Shown in pieces: positions 16,337 to 25,109 of a DNA stretch of 62,243 nt (position 1 is the first letter of the stretch; every line of letters starts with the position of its first letter). Under the pieces are notes generated by a model. The model did no database searches. It worked only from the letters and a program-made list of their open reading frames with translations, and was not told where the DNA came from. The translations under genes and the position numbers were made by a program. This DNA comes from an uncultured Gammaproteobacteria bacterium (GTDB lineage Bacteria; Pseudomonadota; Gammaproteobacteria; Magnimaribacterales; Magnimaribacteraceae), in contig CAJWPI010000008.1 in NCBI GenBank assembly GCA_913045055.1, positions 1 through 62,243 of the forward strand, written 5' to 3'.

Positions 16337-17488
16337 TTATCCTTTTGCTAGAGCATCTACTACTTTTAACCTAAGAGCCTGCCTTGCTGGCATAAAAGAG
16401 GACACTAAAGAAACAATAGTCCCTATAATGAAAGCTAATAAGACAGAAGAACTGCTTAAATAGATAGCATCTTCCATCATCCCTTGGCTAGCTGAAATTA
16501 TTGCAGGAATAAGCAAGAGTGTAAGCCCTAACCCCAAAATCAATCCCGTAAAGATAATAATAAAAGCTTCCAGAATAACTGAAAGAAACAATTGTAAATC
16601 ACCATATCCTATGCTCTTGAGAACTGCTAAATCAGCAGTTCTTTCTCTAACAGCTTGAGTCATGGTGTTTCCTGTCACTAAGAGAATTGTGAAAAAAACT
16701 GCCGATAGGATTAAATTCATCACTAACTCAATATCTCCAAACTCTCCTACCATTTCCGTAGCAATTTGATTCTCAGGACCAGATCTAGTTGCCCTATCTG
16801 AATTTTCAAAAGCATTATCTATTTTGTTAGAGATTTCATCTGCTAATTCTGGAGAAAGTATCTTAGCTATAATCATGCCAGTAGTTCCTTTCATACTAGT
16901 ACGGCTATCATCAATGTATTTATAGTTAGTAATAACGCCTATTTCATCTCCAGGATATTTTGCAACGGTATAAAACCCTACCACTTCAAACTCCCAATTT
17001 AATGTACCATCTTCATTCTTGGAATTTGATTTAACTCTTACTTTATCGCCTATCTTGAAGTTCTTTTGTTCTGCTAACAATTTTCCTACTAAAGCGCCAT
17101 CAGGTCTGGATCGCATTGCTTGTCTAAACTCTTCGGTAGCTTGGAATCTCTGATACACATCGAAAAAATTTTCATCCACCCCAAAAACTATGCCATCAAA
17201 CATACCCCCCAAAACATCACTAGTTAAATAGGTTATATGAGAAACTTTTTCTACCCCCTCTACTGACTTTACATATTCAACTGTCGAATAAGGCTGAGTG
17301 CCCATTATGTTATATTTTGGCATCACTAAAATCAGATCATCATCCATACCATCCATAGCCCCTGTAAAAAGAACCGACATAGAGTTCAATAAACCAAACA
17401 GTAAAAAAGCAATAGAAATAGAAGCTATAGTCAATACTGTACGAATCTTTTTCCTAAAAAGATTGGCTTTAATTAAGACCCAGTACAT
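16337..17488 (-). CDS. FtsX/MacB-type ABC permease, first of three
   Basis: A 383-residue permease with the same layout as its neighbour: N-terminal helix, periplasmic domain of about 210 residues, then three helices with TADLAVLKSIGYGD as the likely ATPase-coupling segment. It begins three bases after the ATPase gene stop. The paralogous pair shares both ends but differs in the periplasmic domain, which is where a substrate or partner protein would be contacted. I infer that this pair plus the third permease use the single ATPase of the operon. Confidence 0.88.
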   Translation of the reverse strand: MYWVLIKANLFRKKIRTVLTIASISIAFLLFGLLNSMSVLFTGAMDGMDDDLILVMPKYNIMGTQPYSTVEYVKSVEGVEKVSHITYLTSDVLGGMFDGIVFGVDENFFDVYQRFQATEEFRQAMRSRPDGALVGKLLAEQKNFKIGDKVRVKSNSKNEDGTLNWEFEVVGFYTVAKYPGDEIGVITNYKYIDDSRTSMKGTTGMIIAKILSPELADEISNKIDNAFENSDRATRSGPENQIATEMVGEFGDIELVMNLILSAVFFTILLVTGNTMTQAVRERTADLAVLKSIGYGDLQLFLSVILEAFIIIFTGLILGLGLTLLLIPAIISASQGMMEDAIYLSSSSVLLAFIIGTIVSLVSSFMPARQALRLKVVDALAKG

Positions 17489-17491
17489 AAG

Positions 17492-18169
17492 CTAGTTGGA
17501 TAGTTTTCCTTTATCTAAATGCAAAGTTCTCTTAGCTGAATCCGCAGCCATTGGATCGTGAGTAACCATTAAGATAGTTTTATCATGATCTTTGTTAAGA
17601 ATCTGTAATAATTCTAGAATCTCTGTTGCTGTATCTCTATCCAAATCACCAGTAGGTTCATCACAAACCAGTATATCTGGATCCGATACAAGTGCTCTTG
17701 CTATAGCTACCCTCTGTTGTTGCCCTCCTGACAGTTCATTTGGTTTATGGCCTGCTCTGTCAGCTAAACCAACAATTTCTAAAACGGTATCCACGTGCGA
17801 CTTCCGTTGTGAACCTGAAAGCTTAGTTAATAATAAGGGTAATTCGACATTTTTCTGTGCTGTTAATACAGGCAAAAGATTATAAAACTGAAAAATAAAA
17901 CCTACATGGCTAGCTCTCCAGTTACTTAATTGTTTTGAATTCATTTTATCTAAATTCTCTCCGTCGACCTCTACACTTCCAGAGGTAGGTGTATCTAAAC
18001 CGCCTATAAGATTAAGCAGAGTAGACTTACCTGAGCCTGAAGGACCCATTAAAGCTAAGAAATCACCCTTTGGTACTTCCAGATTTAAATTGTCTAAAAC
18101 TACAAGTTTTTCTCCTCCTCTTTGATAGGTTTTATTAACGCTATCTACTTTTACTAAAGAATCTGACAT
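17492..18169 (-). CDS. ABC transporter ATPase, LolD/MacB type
   Basis: A complete 225-residue nucleotide-binding subunit: Walker A GPSGSGKST at 42-50, Q-loop Q94, signature LSGGQ at 146-150, Walker B ILVCDE at 166-171 and H-loop H204. All catalytic residues are present. FIFQFYNLLPVLTAQKNVELPL is the LolD/MacB-type Q-loop region, which fits FtsX-like permease partners. It is the only ATPase of the operon and lies between the membrane fusion protein and the permeases. Confidence 0.92.
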   Translation of the reverse strand: MSDSLVKVDSVNKTYQRGGEKLVVLDNLNLEVPKGDFLALMGPSGSGKSTLLNLIGGLDTPTSGSVEVDGENLDKMNSKQLSNWRASHVGFIFQFYNLLPVLTAQKNVELPLLLTKLSGSQRKSHVDTVLEIVGLADRAGHKPNELSGGQQQRVAIARALVSDPDILVCDEPTGDLDRDTATEILELLQILNKDHDKTILMVTHDPMAADSAKRTLHLDKGKLSN

Positions 18170-18181
18170 ATAAAATCCCCC

Positions 18182-19324
18182 TTAGTTTATAGTAACCTTT
18201 TGATTATTTTCTAAATCTTCATCGTAAGATGCAACTACTTGATCACCTGCTCTAATTCCCTTAATAACCCTTGAATAATTGGATGTCTCTTCTGCTACTT
18301 CAATTTCTTGAATCAATATCCTTCCGTTTTTTACTAGAAGCACAAAGCTTGAATTATCATCTTTATAAACCGCAGCGTTAGGAACAATTACCCCTTCTTT
18401 TTTTGGACCAGAAGTCTCGGCTATTTTTTGCAGAAAGGAAACCCTTACACCCATATCAGGAAGGACTCTCTCATCCTTCTCTATTAATCTTATTCTTACT
18501 CTAACAGTAGCTTTATTTTTGTCTGCTGTAGGAATTATAGCTATTACTTCTGCTGGTATATCCCATTTCGGATAGGCATTTAAGTTAGCAAGCACAGGTT
18601 GATTAGATTCCACTCTATTAATAAAAGCTTCGTTTACATCAACTTCTATTTCTAATGAATCCATGTCTACAATGGTACAAATTCCTGTGGCAGTGAAGCC
18701 TCCTCCAGCTGAAACGGGAGATATCATCTCTCCTGGTTGGGCGGCCTTAAAAACGACCACACCGCTAAAAGGAGCTAGTATTTGCATATCTTTCAGTCTC
18801 TGCCTGCTTAAATCTACTAAAGCTTGCGCACCTTCCATTTGAGCTTCGGCTGTTTTTAATTGATCTGGACTAGCAAAATTCCCTTCAATAAGAGCACTGG
18901 TACTTTTAAAAACTAATTTAGCTTGCTTCAACTGGGATTCTGAATACGCAAGATCAGCCTTTTGAGTGCTATCATCCAATTTAGCTAGCAACTGACCTTT
19001 GTTAACATACATTCCTTCTTCTATTAGTACTTCCAAAACCTTGCCAGTACTTTTCGACGAAACAGTGGCTTTTCTACGTGCAGTAACATACCCAGAAGCG
19101 TCTAAGATGCTACTTGCAGAGGATCCTGAGGCTTTAAGGGACTTAACTGTAAAGGTTGTAACTTTTTCAACTTCAGCTTCTGAGAAGAATAACCAACCTA
19201 AAATTCCAACTACAGCAATTGTTCCTATAAAAATTCCTATTTTCTTTATAGGTATAGGTTCATCATCAGATTTATCATCTGGGTTTATTTTTAAATTATT
19301 TAAAAGATCTTCCTTATCTGCCAT
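18182..19324 (-). CDS. Periplasmic adaptor (HlyD/MacA-type membrane fusion protein)
   Basis: A 380-residue protein anchored by one helix (about 28-47) after an acidic cytoplasmic start. The biotinyl-lipoyl-like half motifs (LDASGYVTARRKATVSSKSTGKV and PFSGVV around 180) flank a short helical hairpin (about 105-175), followed by beta-barrel and membrane-proximal domains. In MacAB-like systems such adaptors link the permease to an outer-membrane tunnel. No TolC-like gene is present here. The hairpin is short for a TolC-docking adaptor, so a partner such as the beta-helix protein is possible. Its start overlaps the cytochrome gene by 11 bases. Confidence 0.87.
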   Translation of the reverse strand: MADKEDLLNNLKINPDDKSDDEPIPIKKIGIFIGTIAVVGILGWLFFSEAEVEKVTTFTVKSLKASGSSASSILDASGYVTARRKATVSSKSTGKVLEVLIEEGMYVNKGQLLAKLDDSTQKADLAYSESQLKQAKLVFKSTSALIEGNFASPDQLKTAEAQMEGAQALVDLSRQRLKDMQILAPFSGVVVFKAAQPGEMISPVSAGGGFTATGICTIVDMDSLEIEVDVNEAFINRVESNQPVLANLNAYPKWDIPAEVIAIIPTADKNKATVRVRIRLIEKDERVLPDMGVRVSFLQKIAETSGPKKEGVIVPNAAVYKDDNSSFVLLVKNGRILIQEIEVAEETSNYSRVIKGIRAGDQVVASYDEDLENNQKVTIN

Positions 19325-20369
19325 CTTTTCTCATAGAGTTTATCCATTCTTCAATAAGAAGAACAGCTTCTTTGTGTACTAATGACCGTCCAGCTTCAGG
19401 CATCATAACCCCCGGATCAATTGAAAGCATTCTATATAACAAAATCGACTCTTCAGCATGTCCAGGAACGATGGAGTATTTTAGCCCTCCGCTGCCTCGG
19501 CCACTAGCTACCGGTTTTTTGAATATTCCAAGGCTTTTCTGTTTTGTTTCCATAAAATCTAGATAAAGTCCTGTTGAGTTGGCAGAACCAGAGGGCATAT
19601 GGCAATGTCCACAATTTATGGCCAAGTAAGATCTAGCTCTTTCTTCCAAGGAAAATTGTTTGTCCTTCCAGTTAGCATTCGAAACAACATTGGTTGGTAA
19701 TTCACTAATAATTCCACTTTCAAACCATTTAGCTAATTGATTTTGTTTTTTTTCACCATAGTTAAAATCCTTATTCAAATTTCGGGCTTTAGGCCCTATT
19801 GGAGAAATCTCATCACCAGTTTGATGGCATTCTTTACATTGATTAGTATTTGGGACTTTGTACCTAACGTGTCTCTTTACTCCCTCCTCATCTATCCAAG
19901 ATGTTTTAATTGCTTTTCCAGCTATTTTAAGAAAAGCATCTGATTTATCTTGATTCCAAACATAAGAAGCAGCTACCCATTTATTTTCTTTCCTTAATAA
20001 TAACCTTGTTTCAAGGAGATTTATTCCCTTTTGCAAATTGGTTTGATCATTTTGATAATAAAATGTTTTTATTAATGCTGAACCTACGGGAAAATCAAAA
20101 ACCCAGTCCTTCTCCAGAGTTGCCTTCTTACCTTTTGGTACATAAATAAATCTTTTTTTAAAAGAATAATCGGAAAAGAGACTACTAATTAAATCGTAAG
20201 GTATTACACCTTCAGAGGGAGTTTGGGTTTTTAAATCTACGAAAAATTCGTATTCACTTAAACTATCAAGAAACTTATCCTCTAAAACCGCAGAATCGTT
20301 AACTGCCAATAATGAGTTAATACTTATTAATGCTGCTGTAATTAATGGATATCTAAATTGACTTCTCAC
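19314..20369 (-). CDS. Periplasmic diheme cytochrome c (partner family of the beta-helix protein)
   Basis: A 351-residue protein with a signal peptide (residues 1-22) and two c-type heme motifs: CKECH at 178-182 and CGHCH at 253-257. VMMPEAGRSLVH (321-332) offers methionines as distal ligand for the second heme. The first 170 residues form a domain without heme. The segment MPSGSANSTGLYLDF is typical of a family of uncharacterised cytochrome-like proteins (HNE_0200/SO_2930 type, from memory) that occurs next to parallel beta-helix proteins. It overlaps that gene by one base and the adaptor gene by 11, tying electron transfer to the ABC module. Confidence 0.85.
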   Translation of the reverse strand: MRSQFRYPLITAALISINSLLAVNDSAVLEDKFLDSLSEYEFFVDLKTQTPSEGVIPYDLISSLFSDYSFKKRFIYVPKGKKATLEKDWVFDFPVGSALIKTFYYQNDQTNLQKGINLLETRLLLRKENKWVAASYVWNQDKSDAFLKIAGKAIKTSWIDEEGVKRHVRYKVPNTNQCKECHQTGDEISPIGPKARNLNKDFNYGEKKQNQLAKWFESGIISELPTNVVSNANWKDKQFSLEERARSYLAINCGHCHMPSGSANSTGLYLDFMETKQKSLGIFKKPVASGRGSGGLKYSIVPGHAEESILLYRMLSIDPGVMMPEAGRSLVHKEAVLLIEEWINSMRKDGR

Positions 20370-21601
20370 TAAATATCTTCTTTTTTTATAACCACTTCTT
20401 TTAAAGGAACTATTTTTCCCTTAAAATTTTGATAGTTTCTATCGACTGGATCAGGTAAACCAATCATATAGTGAAGAGGTTTAATTGCCATAAAGCTAGC
20501 TTCTCCATTGTCGCCTAGCACTAGTCTTTCTTCTTCTGGTTGACCTAGAATCATTTGAGTTAAAGGCAAGATGCCATCCCAAAAGATATCAGGTATATCT
20601 CCCTTTGATAATTCAACTACAATAGCAGCAGCTTCTTTACTCATATCAGGAGCAAAACCTCCTGGTCCAAAGTGATTTCCGTGAACTTGTATAGATCGAG
20701 GGTGCGGGTAGTAGTTTTCATCTTCAGTTTCACCCCCAAAAGTTACTATAGAAAGGTTTACTGTTCCATTACCTGAAATTTCATTATTAAATATCTCTAC
20801 ATCTGAATTAGCCTGAATAATAATGCCTGTTCCTCTGGGTACTAGACCAACAATATTACCTTCTGGAGCAAAATTATCTGTATCATTGTTAATCGCTTTA
20901 TTGTTAAAGACTCTAACATGATGACCGCCTTGTTTAGGCAAATCAGGAAGATCAAAAACTAAGATACCTCCTGTATTATGAGAAGCCTCATTTTCATAAA
21001 CATCAGCAAAGTAAGAGTTTTCTATTTCTATTCCGGCTACGTTGTATTGAGCCACACTATTTCTAACTATTATGTTTTCTGATTGACCGACATAGATTCC
21101 TGCATCAGAAGCTCCAATAGCTATACATCCATCAATAAGGACATTTCTTGATTCTACTGGGTAGAGACCATAAGCTCCGTTTGTACTTTTTGGTCCTCCT
21201 GTCCACTCTGTTCGAAGATTAATCATATAAATGCCTTCAGCTCCAACTACTTTCAGTGCATCTCCTTTAGCATCTTCTATTGCAAAATCTTTAAGAGTAA
21301 CCCCGCTGGATGTCACCAATAGACCTTGTGCTCCGCTGACTTGGTTCTTAAAACTTAAAACTGTTCTATCGTGGCCCTCTCCTAGAATGGATACTTTATC
21401 TACATCAAGAGATAATCCGTCTTCAAGTTCATAAACTCCTTCCCTTAAAAGTAATGTATCTCCGGGTTGCAATAATATTAAGGCTTCTTGAATTTCCTCT
21501 TGGCTATTCTGGCTTGGCTGAAGAGAAACCTCTTTTCCATAACAAAAAAAACTGAACAAAAGTAAAAAAGAAGTAAAATATTTTAAATAAAAATTATTCA
21601 T
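20369..21601 (-). CDS. Secreted parallel beta-helix repeat protein
   Basis: A 410-residue exported protein with signal peptide MNNFYLKYFTSFLLLFSFFC (the cysteine at 20 is not in a good lipobox). Residues about 30-300 carry repeated turns of a right-handed beta-helix, such as SENIIVRNSVAQYNVAGIEI, SYFADVYENEASHNTGGILV and SDVEIFNNEISGNGTVNLSI, the NosD/CASH pattern. The remaining 100 residues form a separate C-terminal domain. It belongs to the beta-helix family known to pair with the diheme cytochrome gene that follows. GGGGAG lies seven bases before the ATG. It is the first gene of the operon. Binding of a polysaccharide, lipid or metal is possible; none is shown. Confidence 0.88.
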   Translation of the reverse strand: MNNFYLKYFTSFLLLFSFFCYGKEVSLQPSQNSQEEIQEALILLQPGDTLLLREGVYELEDGLSLDVDKVSILGEGHDRTVLSFKNQVSGAQGLLVTSSGVTLKDFAIEDAKGDALKVVGAEGIYMINLRTEWTGGPKSTNGAYGLYPVESRNVLIDGCIAIGASDAGIYVGQSENIIVRNSVAQYNVAGIEIENSYFADVYENEASHNTGGILVFDLPDLPKQGGHHVRVFNNKAINNDTDNFAPEGNIVGLVPRGTGIIIQANSDVEIFNNEISGNGTVNLSIVTFGGETEDENYYPHPRSIQVHGNHFGPGGFAPDMSKEAAAIVVELSKGDIPDIFWDGILPLTQMILGQPEEERLVLGDNGEASFMAIKPLHYMIGLPDPVDRNYQNFKGKIVPLKEVVIKKEDI

Positions 21602-21662
21602 TAGCTCTCCCCAAACTGATAAGGTATTATTTTTTCATATCTAACGTGTAACATAAATAAAT

Positions 21663-22136
21663 ATGTCTTTAGAAGAAATTATCTTAGTTCTCCAAACATT
21701 AGGGCCATTCACGGTTTTGGTAACAGTATATTTTCTGGTAACCGAGCTAAAAGAGCAAAATAAAGTAGCAAGAGCTAATGCTAGACAACATATTGCTGAT
21801 AGTCACCAGAAGCTTGCTTTAGCTGGATTGAACCCTGATATAGTAAAAGTTAAAATTAAGCTTAAGAAAGATGAACCCTTAACTGACGAAGAAGAATCTA
21901 TATACCTTACCCATTTTTCTGCAATAGTTAGGGCAAGACAGAATCAACATTATCAACACTCCATAGGTATGCTTGATGAAAATGAATGGAACGCCATGGT
22001 CTCTTCTTTTAAAACCTTGCTTAGTGATCCTAAGAATCTAGAAATATGGAGCTTTATATCTCCTACTTTCCCAAAAGATTTTGTAAATTTTGTAGATGAA
22101 AAGATAAAAGAAGGCCAAATTTATACTAAAAATTAA
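21663..22136 (+). CDS. Membrane-anchored helical protein, function unknown
   Basis: A 157-residue protein with one N-terminal membrane helix (about 5-27, LEEIILVLQTLGPFTVLVTVYFL) followed by a soluble helical domain rich in charged residues. The pattern YLTHFSAIVRARQNQHYQHSIGMLDENEW resembles small uncharacterised proteins common in marine bacteria, whose function is not known to me. It begins the plus-strand signalling operon and its stop lies four bases before the EAL gene start, so it may be a membrane partner of the phosphodiesterase. Confidence 0.65.
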   Translation: MSLEEIILVLQTLGPFTVLVTVYFLVTELKEQNKVARANARQHIADSHQKLALAGLNPDIVKVKIKLKKDEPLTDEEESIYLTHFSAIVRARQNQHYQHSIGMLDENEWNAMVSSFKTLLSDPKNLEIWSFISPTFPKDFVNFVDEKIKEGQIYTKN

Positions 22137-22140
22137 ATTA

Positions 22141-23247
22141 ATGGATAACCAGAAAGAACACCTTGATTACCTTTTTAGGTCTTTGCAGCATCATCCAAGT
22201 CCATACCTTATTTATGAGTTAGACGGGTCTCTTAAATGGTCTAATCTTGCAGCGAGATATATATTTAGAATGGATAATCTAAAAGATTTGAGCATAAAAA
22301 ATATTGATCAAGAAAGTATAGCAAACGGTGTTAATAAAGATCCTATAGCTCAATCTTATGAAACGCCTATTGAAATTCAACTCAGAGACATAACTTTTTT
22401 TATCAGAACAAGGGTTCATTTAATTCCAATTGAAAAATCAGAAGGTTTTTTCTTGATAGAGATACTATGTCCTTCAAGAGAAGGTTTAGAAGCTTTAAAA
22501 CAAACTATTTCCTGCATAGAGTTTGATAGAATTGATCTCGCTTATCAGAAGCAAGTTGACCTCAACACAGGTGAGATTACAGGTATTGAAGCCTTACTTA
22601 GAATGAGGGATGAAAAAGGAGAAGTAATCCCCAACGACCAACTGATTCCTCAAATTGAAGGGGAAAGTCTTTTCTCTCTGGTCGTCCTAGCTTCTTTAAC
22701 AAAACTAAGTGAGTTTTTAGAAGCAAAGAATTCATTAGGATTAGAGAAAGCTACTATTTATTTAAATGTTTCTGCCCATACAGTAATGCATCCAGAATTC
22801 TGTAATGTCTTCTTAGACTATGTGGATAGAATGAACCTTAAACCTAATGAATTTGGTCTAGAGGTCACTGAAACAGCAGAATTGAGTAATACTGAGACTG
22901 CAGCTAAATCCTTAAAAACCCTTAAAGAAAAGGGTATAAAAATTGCTTTAGATGATTTTGGTGCTGGTTATTCTTCCCTTAGATATTTAAAAGACTTACC
23001 AGTAGACGTTGTTAAACTAGATAAGTTGTTCACTAGCGGAGTAGATGACCCTACTACAGGTAGATTGATTAGTTTTGTAATAGAAGTCTGTAAAGCATTA
23101 AATTTAGAAATGATAGGCGAAGGTATAGAGAATGAAGAACAAAAGAAAGCGATGATGGATATAGGGTGCAAGATAGGACAAGGTTTTTTAATGCATAAAC
23201 CTGAATTTTTGGAAACATTTAAAACTAAAATCAATTCTGATGACTAA
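22141..23247 (+). CDS. PAS-like/EAL-domain c-di-GMP phosphodiesterase
   Basis: A 368-residue cytoplasmic protein. Residues about 15-115 resemble a PAS fold; residues 128-365 form an EAL domain. The metal and catalytic residues look intact: E150-A-L, N209, E244, D271-D272, K292, E327 and Q347 in the EGIE and GQGF segments, so the enzyme should hydrolyse cyclic di-GMP to pGpG. It overlaps the downstream GGDEF gene by 8 bases, which would couple synthesis of the opposing cyclase. DDFGAGYSSL at 271-280 is the loop needed for dimer activation and is canonical. Confidence 0.88.
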   Translation: MDNQKEHLDYLFRSLQHHPSPYLIYELDGSLKWSNLAARYIFRMDNLKDLSIKNIDQESIANGVNKDPIAQSYETPIEIQLRDITFFIRTRVHLIPIEKSEGFFLIEILCPSREGLEALKQTISCIEFDRIDLAYQKQVDLNTGEITGIEALLRMRDEKGEVIPNDQLIPQIEGESLFSLVVLASLTKLSEFLEAKNSLGLEKATIYLNVSAHTVMHPEFCNVFLDYVDRMNLKPNEFGLEVTETAELSNTETAAKSLKTLKEKGIKIALDDFGAGYSSLRYLKDLPVDVVKLDKLFTSGVDDPTTGRLISFVIEVCKALNLEMIGEGIENEEQKKAMMDIGCKIGQGFLMHKPEFLETFKTKINSDD

Positions 23248-24724
23248 AACTGACAAATACTTTGGAAAAGCAACTTCAAAGGGTGCAGAAGAAATACTGC
23301 TAACACAGATTAAGCAAGAATTTACAACACCTGCTGATGCTATTTCAGATTACATAGAACTTATCGAAAAAAATATAAACGAATCTAATTTAAAAGCAGA
23401 TGAAGAATTGGAACAGATCAAATCAGGATGCAAAAAATTAATAGACCAATATGAAGAAGCGTTTATTGAACATACGGGTCCAAAAGCTTCTACAGAAGAT
23501 AAAACTCCTGAAGAGTATTCAGAACTAAGACATAATCTGAGAACTCCTTTAAACGCTATTATTGGTTATAGTGAGATATTAATTGAAGATTTAGAAGAAG
23601 ACCTCTCTCAGCAATCAATCTCTGACCTAGAAGCAATTATTAATCTCTCTAGAGAAATTGAAAAAGCTATAGAAAAGTTTGTAGATTATATTAGGGGGGC
23701 CTTAATAGATAAAAGCGAAGGAGAAGTTAGTGACCAATTAGAGTCAGCTGAAGCCTTGTTTAAATCTCTTGGTAATATTGATTACACTTTTGAACTAAAT
23801 GAACATGTACAAAATGCGGATGTGCTTATAGTCGATGACAACAAAACAAATTGTGAAGTACTTGAAAGAAGATTAAATGCTCAGGGGTTAAATTGTAGAA
23901 CTGCCTATGATGGAGAGTCTGCAATAAGTGAAGTAAAAAAGAAAATTCCAGATCTAATTTTATTGGATGTTATCCTTCCTGATATTAATGGGTTAGAGTT
24001 GCTTAAGATTTTCAGAGAAGACCACCAAAGCGACTCTTTGCCTGTAATTATGGTTTCTGCATTTAATGATGTGGATAGTATAGCTAAATGCATCCAATTA
24101 GGGGCTCAAGACTACTTACCAAAGCCCTTAAATGGAACCATATTGTTAGCTAAAGTTGTTTCATGTCTTGAAAGGAAATTTTTTAGAGAAAGAGAGCAAG
24201 AATTAGTAAATGAACTTCATATCAGAGCAACCACAGATCAACTAACCGGAATTTATAATCGCAGAGTAGTTTTTGAAGCTCTAGAAAAATCATTTAAGGA
24301 AGTTCAAGCAGGAGAGAGAGAAAATTTTTCAGTGCTTATGCTTGATATAGATCACTTTAAAAAAGTTAATGATACTTATGGTCATGCAGGAGGAGACGAA
24401 GTACTTAAAATTATGGCAACAACTTTGAATGATTTAATAACTGAACCAAACATTTTAGGGAGGATAGGAGGAGAAGAATTTCTTGGAGTTATTTTAGATA
24501 AAGATATTAAAGATATGGCAGCTTTTTGTGATAAATTAAGAACAGCTATTAAAGATAATGTAGTGGACTTTGAAGGAAAAGCTATAAAAATTACTTCCAG
24601 TGGTGGTGTTGCTAATACTGAAGAATCAGAAAATGCTTCAGACCTCGTAAACAAAGCAGATGAAAGGTTATATGAAGCTAAGAAAAAGGGAAGAGATCAA
24701 TTTATATTTTCCCAAGTTTTTTAA
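23240..24724 (+). CDS. DHp-REC-GGDEF diguanylate cyclase without kinase ATPase domain
   Basis: A 494-residue regulator. An H-box ELRHNLRTPLNAIIGYSEIL with H98 starts a HisKA dimerisation domain (about 94-155), but no HATPase domain follows. Instead there is a receiver domain (about 193-315; phospho-acceptor D243, K295) and an active-type GGDEF domain with GGEEF at 410-414. No RxxD inhibitory site stands five residues before it, so feedback inhibition is unlikely. Residues 27-47 (QEFTTPADAISDYIELIEKN) look like a second, degenerate H-box, suggesting duplication. H98 could be phosphorylated only by another protein's ATPase domain or serve for dimerisation. Confidence 0.86.
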   Translation: MTKTDKYFGKATSKGAEEILLTQIKQEFTTPADAISDYIELIEKNINESNLKADEELEQIKSGCKKLIDQYEEAFIEHTGPKASTEDKTPEEYSELRHNLRTPLNAIIGYSEILIEDLEEDLSQQSISDLEAIINLSREIEKAIEKFVDYIRGALIDKSEGEVSDQLESAEALFKSLGNIDYTFELNEHVQNADVLIVDDNKTNCEVLERRLNAQGLNCRTAYDGESAISEVKKKIPDLILLDVILPDINGLELLKIFREDHQSDSLPVIMVSAFNDVDSIAKCIQLGAQDYLPKPLNGTILLAKVVSCLERKFFREREQELVNELHIRATTDQLTGIYNRRVVFEALEKSFKEVQAGERENFSVLMLDIDHFKKVNDTYGHAGGDEVLKIMATTLNDLITEPNILGRIGGEEFLGVILDKDIKDMAAFCDKLRTAIKDNVVDFEGKAIKITSSGGVANTEESENASDLVNKADERLYEAKKKGRDQFIFSQVF

Positions 24725-24738
24725 CAAGGAGTGTAAAT

Positions 24739-25098
24739 ATGGCAAAAATTCTATACGTTGAAGATAATGAAATGAACCGAGATATGCTATCAAGAAGACT
24801 TCAAAGGAGAGAGCATGAGGTTCTCCTAGCAGTCGATGGTAAAGAAGGTTTAGAAAAAATTAAATCAGAAAGGCCTGACATAGTTCTCATGGATATGGGT
24901 CTTCCTGTTATGGATGGATGGGAGGCAACAACAAACGCAAAGAGTGATGATGAAATTAAATCTATACCCATTATAGCTCTTACAGCCCATGCCTTAGAAT
25001 CTGATAGACAAAAAGCGCTTGATTGTGGAGCAGACGATTTCGATACTAAACCTATTGATTTCAAAAGACTATTACAGAAAATTGAGGATCTGCTTTAG
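24739..25098 (+). CDS. Single-domain response regulator (receiver only)
   Basis: A 119-residue CheY-like receiver. Acidic pocket E8-D9, phospho-acceptor D52 in VLMDMGLP, T82 in ALTAH and K104 in DTKPID are all present. There is no output domain. AAGGAG at 24725-24730 gives the ATG a good ribosome site 14 bases after the GGDEF gene. Closest in type to receivers that follow multi-domain histidine kinases and serve as phosphate shuttles. Likely partners are the hybrid kinase encoded convergently 11 bases away and the DHp-REC-GGDEF protein upstream. Confidence 0.88.
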   Translation: MAKILYVEDNEMNRDMLSRRLQRREHEVLLAVDGKEGLEKIKSERPDIVLMDMGLPVMDGWEATTNAKSDDEIKSIPIIALTAHALESDRQKALDCGADDFDTKPIDFKRLLQKIEDLL

Positions 25099-25109
25099 CT
25101 TATAAGGTC

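Noticed and set aside
13985-21601. True NosDFY copper-maturation operon
   Set aside because: No NosL or NosZ genes are present, the permeases are FtsX/MacB-type not NosY-type, and the beta-helix belongs to a different family.
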